Source: Neonectria sp. B-13
Taxonomy: Eukaryota; Ascomycota; Sordariomycetes; Hypocreales; Nectriaceae
Reading direction: 5' to 3'
NCBI GenBank assembly: GCA_002682825.1
Contig: NOKP01000008.1
Coordinates: 793,595-857,594, forward strand
DNA length: 64,000 bases
This document shows, piece by piece, positions 41,801-52,926 of the stretch (positions are counted from its first letter, which is position 1; every line of letters begins with the position of its first letter). The position numbers and the translations under genes were made by a program. The notes under the pieces were generated by a model, which worked only from the letters and a program-made list of their open reading frames with translations, did no database searches and was not told the DNA's origin.

Positions 41801-42355
41801 TCGTCGACGCTCTCACCAAGCCGGCCACCTCACGACAAGGCACGACACGAGACGACGATTCCTTTCGAGGAAACAGCCCCTCGCCCCTTTTGCAACTCTC
41901 CCGTACGTAGGTAGCGGTCCTTCAGCGGCTTCAGCTTGTCTAGATCTACGTCTAGAGGTACACGCACAAGGCGACCAACCTGACGCCCTGACGCTTTCTA
42001 CGCCACGCTTGCAAAACTCGGCCTCCTTCACTGTGTCGGTCGTCTTCACCAGTCGCCACTTGACAACCCGTCAGAATCGGCTCCGCTGCTCTCGTTGGCT
42101 AAAACTGTACGCTGGTCCTAGCAATCGTCCATCCAGTCACGATCCACCAGGCGTCATTCAAATCCTTGGATTCAACCGAAGGATTCATCTATATCAGGCG
42201 ACACTGCCCCGTCATTTGCGGCTCCCTTGATCACGCGACTGCGAACCTCCGACGAGTCGATTGATGTTGCGACTTTGATCATCGCGCATCATCACATCCT
42301 GCGTTGCTTCCTTCACGGACCCTAGTCGCCTGCCACACTGGATTCCCTCGGGACA

Positions 42356-44328
42356 ATGACACAACAACCACACGACCTAGGTTACATGGATTACGGCACG
42401 TCAAACAGCCGTTCTCCCAGCTCTTCGAGGCCGAACTATGGCGGTGCCGGTGGATTTAATGCCGGCATGTCGCTCCCCCGCCAGTCGCAGCGCCCCTTCG
42501 ACAACACCCCGCTAGGCTCATCCGCCTTGTATCCCGCTGATCGGCTTGGCGGTGGTGGTTACAACCCGCGAGGTATGGAGAACATGGCAGGAGGTATGCC
42601 AGGATATATGCTGGATAACGGCCAGGCCTGGAACTACAACACGTCCGGTGCTGCCACAGTTAACGGTGCCGTCAACGGCCCTGGTCGACAGAGGAGCGTC
42701 AATCGACGCGCCGCCCTTCCTCAGGTATGTGATTCTGAGAGGTGTAACCCGACTCCGCTGACATATTTAGAACTGGACGGACCACAGCGGTCTTGGTATC
42801 CACGGTTCTCTCCAGCCGTTCTCCGGTGGCATGGGTAACAACATGCCCAATGGTGGCCTGCGAGTTGATCACCCTGGCTCACACGGCTCCCCGACCGATC
42901 TTCGATCAACCGCCTCCGATAGCGACCAACTCATCCCGACCGCCATTGTGATCAAGAACATTCCGTTTGCGGTTCGAAAAGAGACGCTGGCGTCCATCAT
43001 GCTGGAGATGCATCTCCCTCAGCCGTACGCCTTCAACTACCACTTCGACAACGGAGTCTTTCGAGGTCTGGCGTTTGCCAACTTCCAGTCTGCCGAGGAC
43101 ACCCGCATGGTTATCGAGGCGATGAACGGTATGGACGTGCATGGTCGCAAACTGCGAGTAGAGTACAAAAAGATGCTGCCCGAGGCTGAGCGTGAGCGCA
43201 TTGAACGTGAGAAGCGAGAGAGGCGCGGCCAGCTCGAGGAGCAGCACCGAGCCCCGATGTTGCACCAGCAGAGCTCGGTTCAGTCTCTTGGAGCTCTTTC
43301 CCAGAGCCAAGGGAGGGGACCAGCCTCTCATCTTGGTATGCATATTCTTGCCGTCGCGATGACATCAAACTAACCAGCTAGGTGACGTCGATTTGAACGA
43401 CCCCCAGACCCTCGATTTTTACACCGAGCTGGTCATGTTTCGTCGGGACGACTCCCGCGAGATTCTCGTCTTCCCTCCAGGCATCGCCCCTGAGCACCGT
43501 CGGTCCATTCATATCCTTGCGCACCACATGGGTCTAGAGCACCAGTCTATCGGCGAGGCCGACTCGCGGCAGCTTACGGTGCTCAAGCGCCAGCAGCCTT
43601 CACCCACCGCCAACGTACACAACCAGCCCGCCAACAGCCTAGACATGCATAAGCGAGGACTGAGCCGCGCGGCGACGTTTGACTTTGCCGCCGATCGCGA
43701 CTCGCGAACCGCTAGCAATGCCTACAATCATGTCCTAGGCCGGCAGGGTCCTACCCTCGAGCTTCCCGGAAGCCCAGACGGCAACGGAATCCCCAACAAC
43801 CTCAGAGCCGCCAAGAGCTTCGCCGATCTTCGCTCTTTCACCCCTAGCCCTTCGCAGGCCTCCTCTAGCTACCTAGGCCAGAGCGGTATGAATATCGGTG
43901 CTGGCTCGGCCGCCCGGTTTGGGGACTACGTGGGAGGTGGCATGTCCCAGCCTGTACACCCTGGTAGCACTGGCACTCCAGGCCCTAAGAACGATGCCGC
44001 TCTTCTCAACAGCCTTAGCGGCTTGAGCCTCGGCTCCTTCGAGCCAGGCGCCCTCCAGAACCAAGCCAGAAGCACTCCCGGTGCTATCGGCAGCCAGCGA
44101 CCTGGTGCAAACGGCAGCGCAAAGGGCGCTCCTGAGCGGCAGCCCCGCGGACCCGAGTGGGAGACGACCGGCGGGTTCGCCGGACGTCGCGCCAATGGCC
44201 ATGTTCAACGCGGCAGCGGTATGTGATATGGTCCCTTAATTATGCGTATCTCGCTAACGTGTGTAGATTCATCTGACAACGGTGCACGTGTCGGCTCCAG
44301 CTCTACCAATGCCTCTCGGTATCACTAG
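42356..44328 (+). CDS. RRM-R3H RNA-binding protein (Pin4/Cip1-2-like)
   Basis: Four exons, 42356-42724, 42771-43335, 43382-44218 and 44267-44328, give 610 residues. The N-terminus is Gly/Asn/Ser-rich. An RRM at about residues 172-255 includes AIVIKNIPF (RNP2-like) and FRGLAFANFQ (RNP1-like). A charged helix follows (EAERERIEREKRERR). The R3H domain then runs from DFYTELVMFRRDDSREILVFP through HRRSIHILAHHMGLEH. The long Ser/Pro/Gly-rich tail ends SSTNASRYH. Proteins of this architecture (S. cerevisiae Pin4, S. pombe Cip1/2) bind mRNA and link to cell-cycle, checkpoint and stress-kinase responses. All introns are about 45-48 nt with conserved donors, and each splice keeps the frame. Confidence 0.92.
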
Positions 44329-45739
44329 GAGTTGCCGAGGTCGATCTAGTTCTGACGCCGCCATTTGACGCTTGCTGCCTGCAACGGTTGACGTTAATGA
44401 ATGCGACGCAGTACCGACATCATGCACGGCATTTTGATTTTACGACTTGTAATACTGACTTAGCTGGGTGAATCGCCAGTGGAGCTCGTTGGAGCTCCTC
44501 GCATATAGTTTTACGTGGGATTTTTTTACGACAACCCGAAATCAGCAGAGGCAAAGCCCCTTGTCTCGCGATTTGATGATGATGCAACTTCGATGAGTAT
44601 GGAAGAGGAGATCAGGATACAGGATACAGGAATTATTCAGCACATGGGCAACCATACGGAAGGTCACGAGACGCTTGTCAGCGCAAGCCTGGAATACCCT
44701 CAAATGTACCCCGACAAGACCTACGACCATTACTTGACGATTATGACGCTTTTACGACGTTACGTCTAGACAGCTACACGGGCTTCTCCTCAGGCTGTTG
44801 CTCTGCGTCAGCGCTGGGAGAGTTGCTTCGGCGACGACGACGACTACTACTATACCCACCATAATATCCTGTCTGGCCGCCCGAGATGACCGTGAAGACG
44901 TGAAGACGACACGCGAGTCCCCGGTCTTGCCCTGGGCGCGCTCATGGGTGGTACGCGGACGTGATGGTGATGTGGCGAGAGCATGTGGAAACTGAGAGGA
45001 GCAGTTGGAAAGGAAAAAGAAAAAAAGTTTTTACCGTTTGAGTTTGCATATGTTTTATTTTGGTTTTTGTTTTGCGGTCGGTTGGTGTCTGGCTCTCTCT
45101 TCTCTCGACTAATTCTGGATCCGCCTGGTCGCGATGCGATATACGAGGTGAAGAGGAGGAGCTCTTGACACTGGTGTTTCTGAAGGCTGCATTGTTGAAT
45201 GGGAATTAAACTGGTCGCGTGTATTTGATGGGGGGAGGCTGTTGCATGCATTGAGATATCTTGGGAGGAGATTGCGTGATGGTAGGAGAGGAGGGGTCAT
45301 GTATCTGGATACGCAGCGCGCCTTGTGCGAAAGAATACATCTCAAGTTTTTGCCATTGTTTGTACTGCCGCATTAAGGTGATGATGATTTAGATGTTGGG
45401 TGACAAATGAAGGGCAAGAAGCCGACCGCACTGGCGAATTGTACCATCGGCGTCTCAAGTGCGGACGAAACTGTTGAACAAGAGACCTTGAAGAAGCCGA
45501 GAACGGTGGTTGAACAATATTGCTTATTAATCTGTACGTAAATCAGATCTGCAACACGTTGTTTGGGGCACCACTTTTAACCCTGATGAGGCTAGGTTTG
45601 CCATCCGTCAGTGATAGCGGGCTTGGTGTGTCGATGAGAACCGTTGTGGACGTCATTGAATTGTGCATATAAGAAGGCATCCGTTTACCGACCAGACCTG
45701 GGGACGTTTTACAGGATTCCCAGAAATCACTGGCTCATC
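44329..45739. other. Intergenic, RRM-R3H / dehydrogenase
   Basis: No gene is seen. The first part is probably the RRM-R3H 3' UTR. A CATATAAG box near 45666-45673 lies about 70 bp before the dehydrogenase start. Confidence 0.55.
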
Positions 45740-46937
45740 ATGTCAGGCTTCATCCAGTCAATCCTACCATTTCGAAATCGCGCACCCGCCATGGCCGTGG
45801 CATCAGTCAACAAGCAGTGGACAACCTCCCAGGACGGGCTGGACAAGCTCAAGTTTGCAGAGGCCGATGTGCCACAGCCCAAGGATGGCGAGGTGCTGGT
45901 CAAGGTGTTGGCCGTGAGCCTCAACTACCGCGATACCGAGGGTGAGTCTACGACATATAGCGATGCGATAGGTGGGCTTGGTGCTGACTTTCTACGTAGT
46001 GGTCATGGGCCTCTACAACCATCACCAGAGAGTGCAAGACTCAGAGCCTCTGGTGCCGTGCTCGGACATGTGCGGCATCGTGGTGGAGAGCAAGTCGTCG
46101 AGGATCAAGGCGGGCACGCGGGTCATGTCCATCTTCAACCAGGGCCACCTGACGGGCCAGGTCACCGAGGCCGACATGGCGACCGGGCTCGGGCTCCCGC
46201 TCCCGGGCGTGCTGACCGAGTACCGCTGCTTCCCCGGCGAGGCCCTCGTGGTGGCGCCGGACTACATGACGGCGGAGGAGGCGGCGTGCCTACCCATCGC
46301 GTCGGTGACGGCGTGGATGTGCATCAACGGCATGCGGCCGCTGGGCGAGCCGGCGGACGGGGCCAAGAAGAAGGAGACGGTGCTGCTACAAGGCACGGGC
46401 GGGGTGGCGGTGGCGGGCCTCCAGATCGCACGGGCGGCCGGGCTCAAGACCATCATCACGTCGTCGTCGGACGACAAGCTGGCGCGGGCCAAGTCGGAGC
46501 TCGGGGCGGACTTCGGCATCAACTACCAGACGCACTGGGAGTGGCAGGAGCCGGTGCTGGCGGAGACCAAGGGCGCCGGGGCGTCCATCATCTTCGAGAC
46601 GGGCGGGGCGCGCACGCTGCGCAAGAGCTTCGAGTGCGTGTCGTTCGGCGGGCTGATCAACTGCGTGGGCTACCTGACGGGCAAGGAGGACGAAGAGACG
46701 CCGGGCGCGCGCCAGCTCAACGTCAACGTGCTGGCTCTACGGCGCAACGTGACGCTGCGGGGGATCCTCAACGGGCCGCGCGACCGCTTCGAAGAGATGG
46801 TGCGCTTCTACGAGCGGCACAAGATCCGCCCCGTCGTGAGCCGCGTCTTCGCCATGGACGAGGCCGACAAGGCCTTCGAGTTCCTGCACAGCGGGGCGCA
46901 CTTTGGCAAGGTTGTCATCAAGGTGGCTGACAAGTAG
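45740..46937 (+). CDS. Medium-chain dehydrogenase/reductase, quinone-oxidoreductase-like
   Basis: Exons 45740-45941 and 46000-46937 give 379 residues. The GroES-like N-terminal domain includes DVPQPKDGEVLVKVLAVSLNYRD|TEVVMG. The Rossmann domain has VLLQGTGGVAVAGLQIARAAG, matching the nucleotide-binding motif. The ADH catalytic-zinc Cys-His pattern is not visible, so this is the zinc-free type, although its nearest named relatives are often called 'zinc-type alcohol dehydrogenase-like'. It ends with HFGKVVIKVADK. Exon 2 is strikingly GC-rich with C/G at almost every third position, more than its neighbours, which points to strong codon bias. The substrate is unknown, and no signal peptide is convincing. 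Confidence 0.9.
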
Positions 46938-48299
46938 ACATAGACTGCATAACGCGTTGATGAAATGATGTTGAAATTGGAACCGTATGCCCGCCCCCAA
47001 ACGAGGTGACGACGACGCGCGTCTGATGTCTCTCTCTGAGGTTGTCTCGGTGGCTTTGAAGCTTACCGCTTATCTGCGAGTGAGATTGTGGACCGTAGGA
47101 TTTGGCTTGAGAGGTGTGAGTATACCAGGCAGGATATTACATGTCAAGACCCTATTCACATAAATGCTACTTCCTACCGGACTGTGGCAATAGCAATGCC
47201 TTCACCATGGCATTCCTCGCACTCGCATCTTCGCTCGGGCGTCCTGCTCTGGTCTGTGGGGAGGGCCAACGAGCTAGCGATGGCCATGTCGTGTGAACCA
47301 GGGTTCGATGGTTCATTCGCTGCGTACGCATGCTCGTTGCGTAACGGCGGGGGGGCTCGTCTACACGTACGTACCTGACATCCAACTAAGAGGACCATCA
47401 ATCGACAGAATCCTAGTTCAAACTGGGATAAGGCATGAGAAAGCTTAGTTGGGTGCCTTGTGCGAGCTTTGGTTCTTGCTGGCGGTGCAGTCAGCCCTAG
47501 GGCGAGGTTGCATGCAACTTCAGCGGTAGCCTGCTGCGATAGTTGCAGAGCAGGAGTGTGCGTATAAAGTACACGAAGAGCGAGCGAGAGAGAGAGACAT
47601 ATGAGCATCGACAATACTTCAAGGTCTGGGGCGGACATAGGCTGCTTCTTGGAGATTTGAGCTGGTGTCAAACCACAGACCCTGGCGCCACAATTCGTCT
47701 CACGATCCCGCGAGATCCGGGGCGGGCTTTTCTTCGATGCGCCCACGTTCGTGCCTGTCGAAATCGGTAGACCGTGCGATGGGCATCGAATCAATTCGGG
47801 TTAGACAGGGGCAACGACGGCGGTTTAAATGAGGCGGCCCCGCTCCTTGAACCAGGGGGTTGGTCTTCATAGACTCCGAGTCGCCGTGGCCGCGGGCGCC
47901 GTCGGACAACGGAGAGGGAAGAGCCGGCGGTGCGGGAGAGGCGCCGAGTCCGATATCTTTCAACAGGCAGTACGTACGAAACATCAGGTGTGCCTATAGT
48001 GAATTGACGAATGAAAGAGTGGCAGTGACAGCGTAGCAAGTGAGGTAAACTGTGTCAAGCACGAAGACGGTCATCTTCTCAGCCGTAGATGGACCTAAAT
48101 TCGGTCTCACAGCCTCATTGGGTCCAGAGAGGGGGTGATGAGCGTAATCCCACGACCACTGTGGCACGGTGTCGAATCTCGCATCGTCGCTCGCATCTTC
48201 TCGCATCCGCATCCATCCGCCGCGCGCTACACGACGTGCGAATGCGATTAAAAAAGTAAAACCCGTCACTGCGCATTCCCCGTTGGAAGGAGGAGGCCC

Positions 48300-48329
48300 G
48301 TGGGTATGTACGTTGTGGGTATGTACGCT
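48300..48329 (+). repeat. 15-bp tandem duplication
   Basis: GTGGGTATGTACGTT is followed directly by the same unit with one change (T to C at position 14). Confidence 0.8.
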
Positions 48330-49823
48330 GTATGGATGTAAGATGGCAGAAAGGGGGAGAGAGTCCGAGAGACGTCGATATTAGCATGTTCATCAGCATG
48401 TTGCAAAGTTGTCAGACCCGTATTCATTGAGCCATTTTGCTGGTCTACCCCGGGGAAAACGTGTCATGAGCGCGCCCAGCCAGGGATCTGCATCCTGGCC
48501 ATCGCATCACGGCAAATGTCTCCTTGATGGATGGATGATCTGGAGCGAGTGACGAGGCAAAAAACTCCGGCGGTGGGTTGCGGACGCGATTCGCACCCGC
48601 TCTCAGCTCTCCCCCCCTCAACTCCGCTTCTGCCTCTGCTTCCCGGGACGGCGTTTTCTGGAATCGGCATCTATGACGCCTGGCCTCCCTCCGACTCGGT
48701 TGGGGTCCAAGGCAGCCAGCTAGGCAGCGCATCGTGGTGGCTTGGTTCTGCTGACCTCTCAGCGCTTCCTTGATCAAACTTGCCACACCATTGGAACACG
48801 CACCCAACCCACAACGCAACGGCCGCTCTAGTTAAAGATGACCCAAAGATGAGGCAGAAATGAGGTAGCCTTCTGCCTGTCCCAGCTCCGGATACACTAC
48901 TGCGGGACGACCAGCCCGGCATAGCCAATGCCGTCACCGGGGGGTGTGCGGGAGGGAGGCTCGTTGTCGACATTTGCCGTGGACCAGGTCCAATGGCCAC
49001 CACCCGACGGAAAGATAATGGACGGCAAAAGCCCGCTAGGCGATCCCTTCCCGGGGCCGCAGCGCTGTGCCCGCTTCGCTTTAGTAACCCGAGCGGTTGA
49101 CGTTGTAGCGGCTTCCACAGAGGCGTGAGGCTTTGCCAGCGGGAGTGGGATCCACCATGTGAGAAATGCCACCACGGGCAGTGCCTCTTTGGGCAATCCG
49201 GCACGTGCAAAGCGCGAATCAAGCTTTCCAACGTACTTCAGCTGCCAGCAATGTCCCCGTCAATCCCACCTTGTTCTGGTAGGTCTGTCTGTCTGGACGT
49301 GCGAATTGCTCCGGCCCTGCGCGCCGCATGTCTCCTTTACTGGGTCTTGAACATGTACTGTAAGAGTCAGCCTCGGCTGAGGGCCCCAGAAAACCGAACA
49401 ACGAACAACGAACAACGCGGCGGCAGAACGGGCTGATCCTCCACCCCGGGGCCGTCGTTGTATTGCGTCCAGGTCACCACGGGCGCAAACGCACGCACAT
49501 CGGTGCTCTCTCCCCGCCGGACGAGCAATTGGAAGAGGGTGATGCTTTATTATTAGCACCCTACGCCAACCCCGGCAAGAAACCCTGTGCCTGTTTTCTA
49601 GTCTCTCTCATCGGCTGGTAAATTTGTACAGGTGGGTTTCAACGGGGAACAGCCCTTTGGCTTGCATGCGGATGCCCAAGCCTCTGAAGGTAAGCTTTGC
49701 TGGCCAGGTTCCTCGTGCCTGGCTATTCGTCACCGGTTGCTGGTTATTGGTTACTGGTGACCTACTTTGTCCTTTTCGTACCTGCCGACTTATTACTTGT
49801 TTGCCTCAACCCCGACTCCTTGT

Positions 49824-49868
49824 TTGGTTCCCTTGGTTCCCTTGGTTCCCTTGGTTCCCTTGGTTCCC
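49824..49868 (+). repeat. 9-bp tandem repeat, five perfect copies
   Basis: The unit TTGGTTCCC is repeated five times without a mismatch. It is located about 210-250 bp before the PAP2 start codon, so it is in the promoter or leader, and its copy number may vary between strains. Confidence 0.9.
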
Positions 49869-49988
49869 CTCCCCCTTCCTTCCCTACATAATCCACAGGT
49901 GTCCTTCGACCTCGCGCCCACGTTCCTCGCTCGTTCCAGCCTGGCTTGACCTTCCTTTGCTCTTTCGTCTTTGAGTTGCCGTACTTTT

Positions 49989-50002
49989 ACGGTTCGAACC
50001 GT
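49989..50002. repeat. 14-bp perfect palindrome
   Basis: ACGGTTCGAACCGT reads the same on both strands. It is 76 bp before the PAP2 start codon, and a dimeric regulator site or leader hairpin is possible. Confidence 0.75.
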
Positions 50003-50077
50003 GTGATTGCTCTCCCTGATTTTCGATATCGAACATCTCATATTCGCTTGTCTTGTCCGTGACAAGTAACCGCACTC

Positions 50078-51214
50078 ATGACCAAGTTAGCGAAGAACGT
50101 CGTTGAGCCGGCCAGTAAGTCGCCTTGATATTGCCCCTACGCTTTCAAGCTGACCTTTCAGTCATTGTGCTGGTCTTCACTGTAGGATGCCTCATCAACC
50201 GACGCCGCGGCAACCAGAGCCTTCCCCAGGAGATCCTCGACGATGACCTCGAGTCAGGCGATCGCTACGCCGGTTCCTCCCCTCCGTTGAAGCCTACCGT
50301 CCTTCATTCCGAGAGGCCTGTTCGAAAGTCCCCCAACGTGCTCTTCCGCCTGCTCTCCCGTTTCTTTAACGCCTACCCCTTCCTCGTCGAGATCTGGTAC
50401 TGGAACATGACATACTGGTATGATGGATGATGAGTTGTTGCTCTGGCTGGTACAGACACTGACAGCGCGCAGGATCTACCAAGTTCTTCGAGCCTTTTCT
50501 GCAAGGATGATTGCCGGCAACGAGGCCATCTTCATCCGCGCCCGTGACCACGCTCTCCAGATCCTCGCCTTTGAAGGCTTCCTCGGTATCGACATCGAGC
50601 AGCGATTCCAGGCGTATATCATGAAGGAGCAGGCTTGGCTGATGCCCATTTTGGCCAATATCTACTACTCGCACATTAGCGTTGGCGTTTGTTTCCTGGT
50701 CTACATCTACACCTTCCTCCCGACGTCGACCTTCCAGCGCGTCCGCCGCACCATTGCCGCCGACAATGTCATTGCCTTCGTCATTGTGACTCTGTGGCGC
50801 TGCTCGCCTCCCCGTCTGCTCCCCAAGGAGTACGGTTACATCGACATCCTACACAGCAAGCCCGGCGGCAACGCCTGGAACAACAACCGCTTCCAGCTCA
50901 CCATTGCCGCCATGCCCAGCCTGCACTTCGGCACCGCTCTGTTCTTCGCCGTCACCTTGTGTCGCTTCTCTCCCCACCGACCCCTGCGAATCATTGCTCC
51001 TCTCTGGCCCACAGCGATGCTCATCACCATCACCGCCACGGCCAACCACTTCCTGACGGACGCCGCCGTCGGTGCCATGATCCCATTCCTGGGCTGGAGA
51101 ATCAACGAGATTGTGCTCATCCTGAAGCCCATCCAGGACTGGGTCTTTGCGCCCCTTTTCAACCGGCTAGATCTAGTGGATCCCAAGACGAGGGTCGTTC
51201 CCAAGAGGATGTAA
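50078..51214 (+). CDS. PAP2-superfamily membrane protein
   Basis: Exons 50078-50114, 50162-50417 and 50473-51214 give 344 residues with several membrane helices. The first helix is IIVLVFTVGCLINRR. The lipid-phosphatase core has IAAMPSLHFGTALFF (motif 2, catalytic-type His) and ITATANHFLTDAAVGAMIPF (motif 3, His and Asp). This fits the inositolphosphotransferase/PAP2 branch that includes Aur1-like enzymes, although the protein is shorter than Aur1. A role in lipid-phosphate or sphingolipid head-group transfer in the secretory membranes is an inference. The intron 2 junction TYW|IYQVLRAF keeps the frame with a GTATGA donor and a CTGACAG-containing 3' end. The C-terminal tail is basic (RVVPKRM). 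Confidence 0.87.
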
Positions 51215-52926
51215 TGAAGTCATTTTCCTTTTTTGCATTATTGTCAGGATTGGTGACAACATTGCCGGCGTCCATTTATGAGTAAACGGGCAGGACCAAG
51301 GTTATCATAGACTTGGGTAGATACCGGTAGACGGTTACGAAACTCATTTTAATACCATGCTTCGAGACCGCAAACTCAATTCGATTAGCGCTGTGGTCGT
51401 CCTCTCACCGAATGATGACTTACAATGACTTGCAAGAAACTGGGTCAACGCTAATCGACGACGTCACCAGTTACAGACTAGCTGTGCCGCACTCCGCACG
51501 CCGACTCCGCATGCCGTGCGCCACGCACGATCTAACTATATTCCGCCTTGAGGTCCAGTGCAGCCGCACCCGGTCCCAATCCTCAAGAAACAACAGAACT
51601 TTGTAAGAAGTGTGTACAATAGACACGACTGGGCGCGGGTTTTGTTTTGTTTTTGTTTTCGAGGCTTGGAGCTATGCTATCACACCAGGAGTCCCCGCCT
51701 GCAAACACTAGCTTCATTGTGTTGCAAGAGATGATGCTCTCACCACCTCCTCCTGTCATGAACTCATAGGGACTCTTGTCCTTGCGATGATAGCACCGCA
51801 TTTTGCCAGTTGAAGCCACGGTGGTTTTTATGCCCAAGTCCAACGCCGAGGACAGCAGTTTCACATGAGCCAGCATAGTGCGCCGCGTGGTAGCGCACTC
51901 TTCCGTCACACCCGATGATTAAGATCTAGGATGATGAGAGGCTCTTGATTTATATCTATCCTAGCGGGAAAGGAATGTCTTTTTATAGATGGATTAATCC
52001 TACATGTCATCTAGGTTGTTGAGGAGGTCAAGGGGGTCAGACGAACCTTTGTGGGAAAATATGTATGTGATATCTTTCTTGTGCTGTGACTGTAACCAAG
52101 TACTGACATCGGATGATCGTGTTGACAGATTGACTGCGTAGTGACTTGGAACTATCTTAGAATAGAAACTTCAATGGAAAGCAACTAACAGTAGGAAAAG
52201 TCACTAAACGAGACAATGGACCACGACGATTAACTGCAAAGGCCTCTACGGTTCCATGAATAAGTTGTTCACATATGGACTTCGGGGCTGACATTATGTG
52301 AGTAGTTATTAAGAGACTTTTATTCCTCAACTTCCATCTGACTGTTTCTGACTTCGTCCCTACTGTGAGCGGGCATGTGGTAGCTGAGCTTGTTTGGTAA
52401 GACAAAGTGCGGCTGAACTGGACAAGGATGACATGATTCAAGCAAGCCTGCTCTATCCGTACACGCTCGCAGGTATACCCCTTCAGTCACCAACCCATAA
52501 AGACCGAGGACCAAGGTACAAGCATCGATGACACCGTAGAAAGGTAATAATGGACTTGTAGTCAAATCAACGCAACTCATTCATTCCTGAAACGCCCTCT
52601 TATCAACATACACTAAAAAACACATCCTTTTCCCTCCGCCTCCACTATCGACACTCCTCTCCCCCTTTGGGGTATCATTGCACCGCGTCGCACGTCCAGA
52701 AACATCACCCCAGACGAAGCCGACGACGAAGAAACAAGACGCGCAAATGAAAAGACCACTACTAATGCAAATAATTGCGACCGCAAGTCGCCGAAATGCT
52801 CCTATGTGATGTTCCCTAATGTACATCGTTCAGTCATAAAGTGCAGCCAAGCTTGACCAGATCCGTTCTGGCCAATGCTATGAAAAGATGTTGGAACGAC
52901 AATCTTGGTTCATCGAGACCAGACGA
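51215..52926. other. Convergent intergenic, PAP2 / EDC4-like
   Basis: These 1.7 kb lie between two convergent genes, AT-richer than the rest, with a T/G homopolymer-like stretch near 51638-51658. I see no gene, although two 3' UTRs alone would not be expected to fill it. Confidence 0.5.

Larger units (their letters stand above)
37780..42355. other. 4.6-kb gene-free region upstream of RRM-R3H gene
   Basis: No frame in either strand shows a domain or coding-like continuity. The right part resembles a fungal promoter and leader: a CT-rich run near 40715-40740 followed by CAA-rich sequence, a direct 15-bp pair (41346, 41376), CTGTC repeats at 41561-41580 and a 100-base pyrimidine tract at 41690-41800. 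Possible contents are a long 5' UTR (perhaps with an intron), a noncoding RNA, or a gene too fragmented for me to see. Confidence 0.5.
46938..50077. other. 3.1-kb gene-free region
   Basis: None of the frames here has a domain or consistent coding character; the longer ones overlap each other on both strands. It contains a 15-bp tandem pair at 48300-48329, an AACAACG run near 49393-49417, a 9-bp tandem array at 49824-49868 and a palindrome at 49989-50002. The last 300 bases are a CT-rich leader of the PAP2 gene. Confidence 0.5.

Noticed and set aside
41604..42230. Open frame of about 208 codons before the RRM-R3H gene
   Set aside because: Begins with a non-ATG codon in a pyrimidine tract, so it encodes mostly Ser/Pro/Leu; typical of leaders.
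47174..47794. Minus-strand frame of 206 codons in the 3.1-kb gap
   Set aside because: No domain, mixed composition, and equally long frames on the other strand nearby; not enough to call a gene.
48671..49231. Minus-strand frame of 186 codons
   Set aside because: Trp/Arg/Pro/His-rich random-looking sequence, no domain or splice structure.
49985..50005. GGTTCGAACC as a tRNA T-arm
   Set aside because: It is a simple palindrome; no acceptor stem or anticodon arm is present around it.
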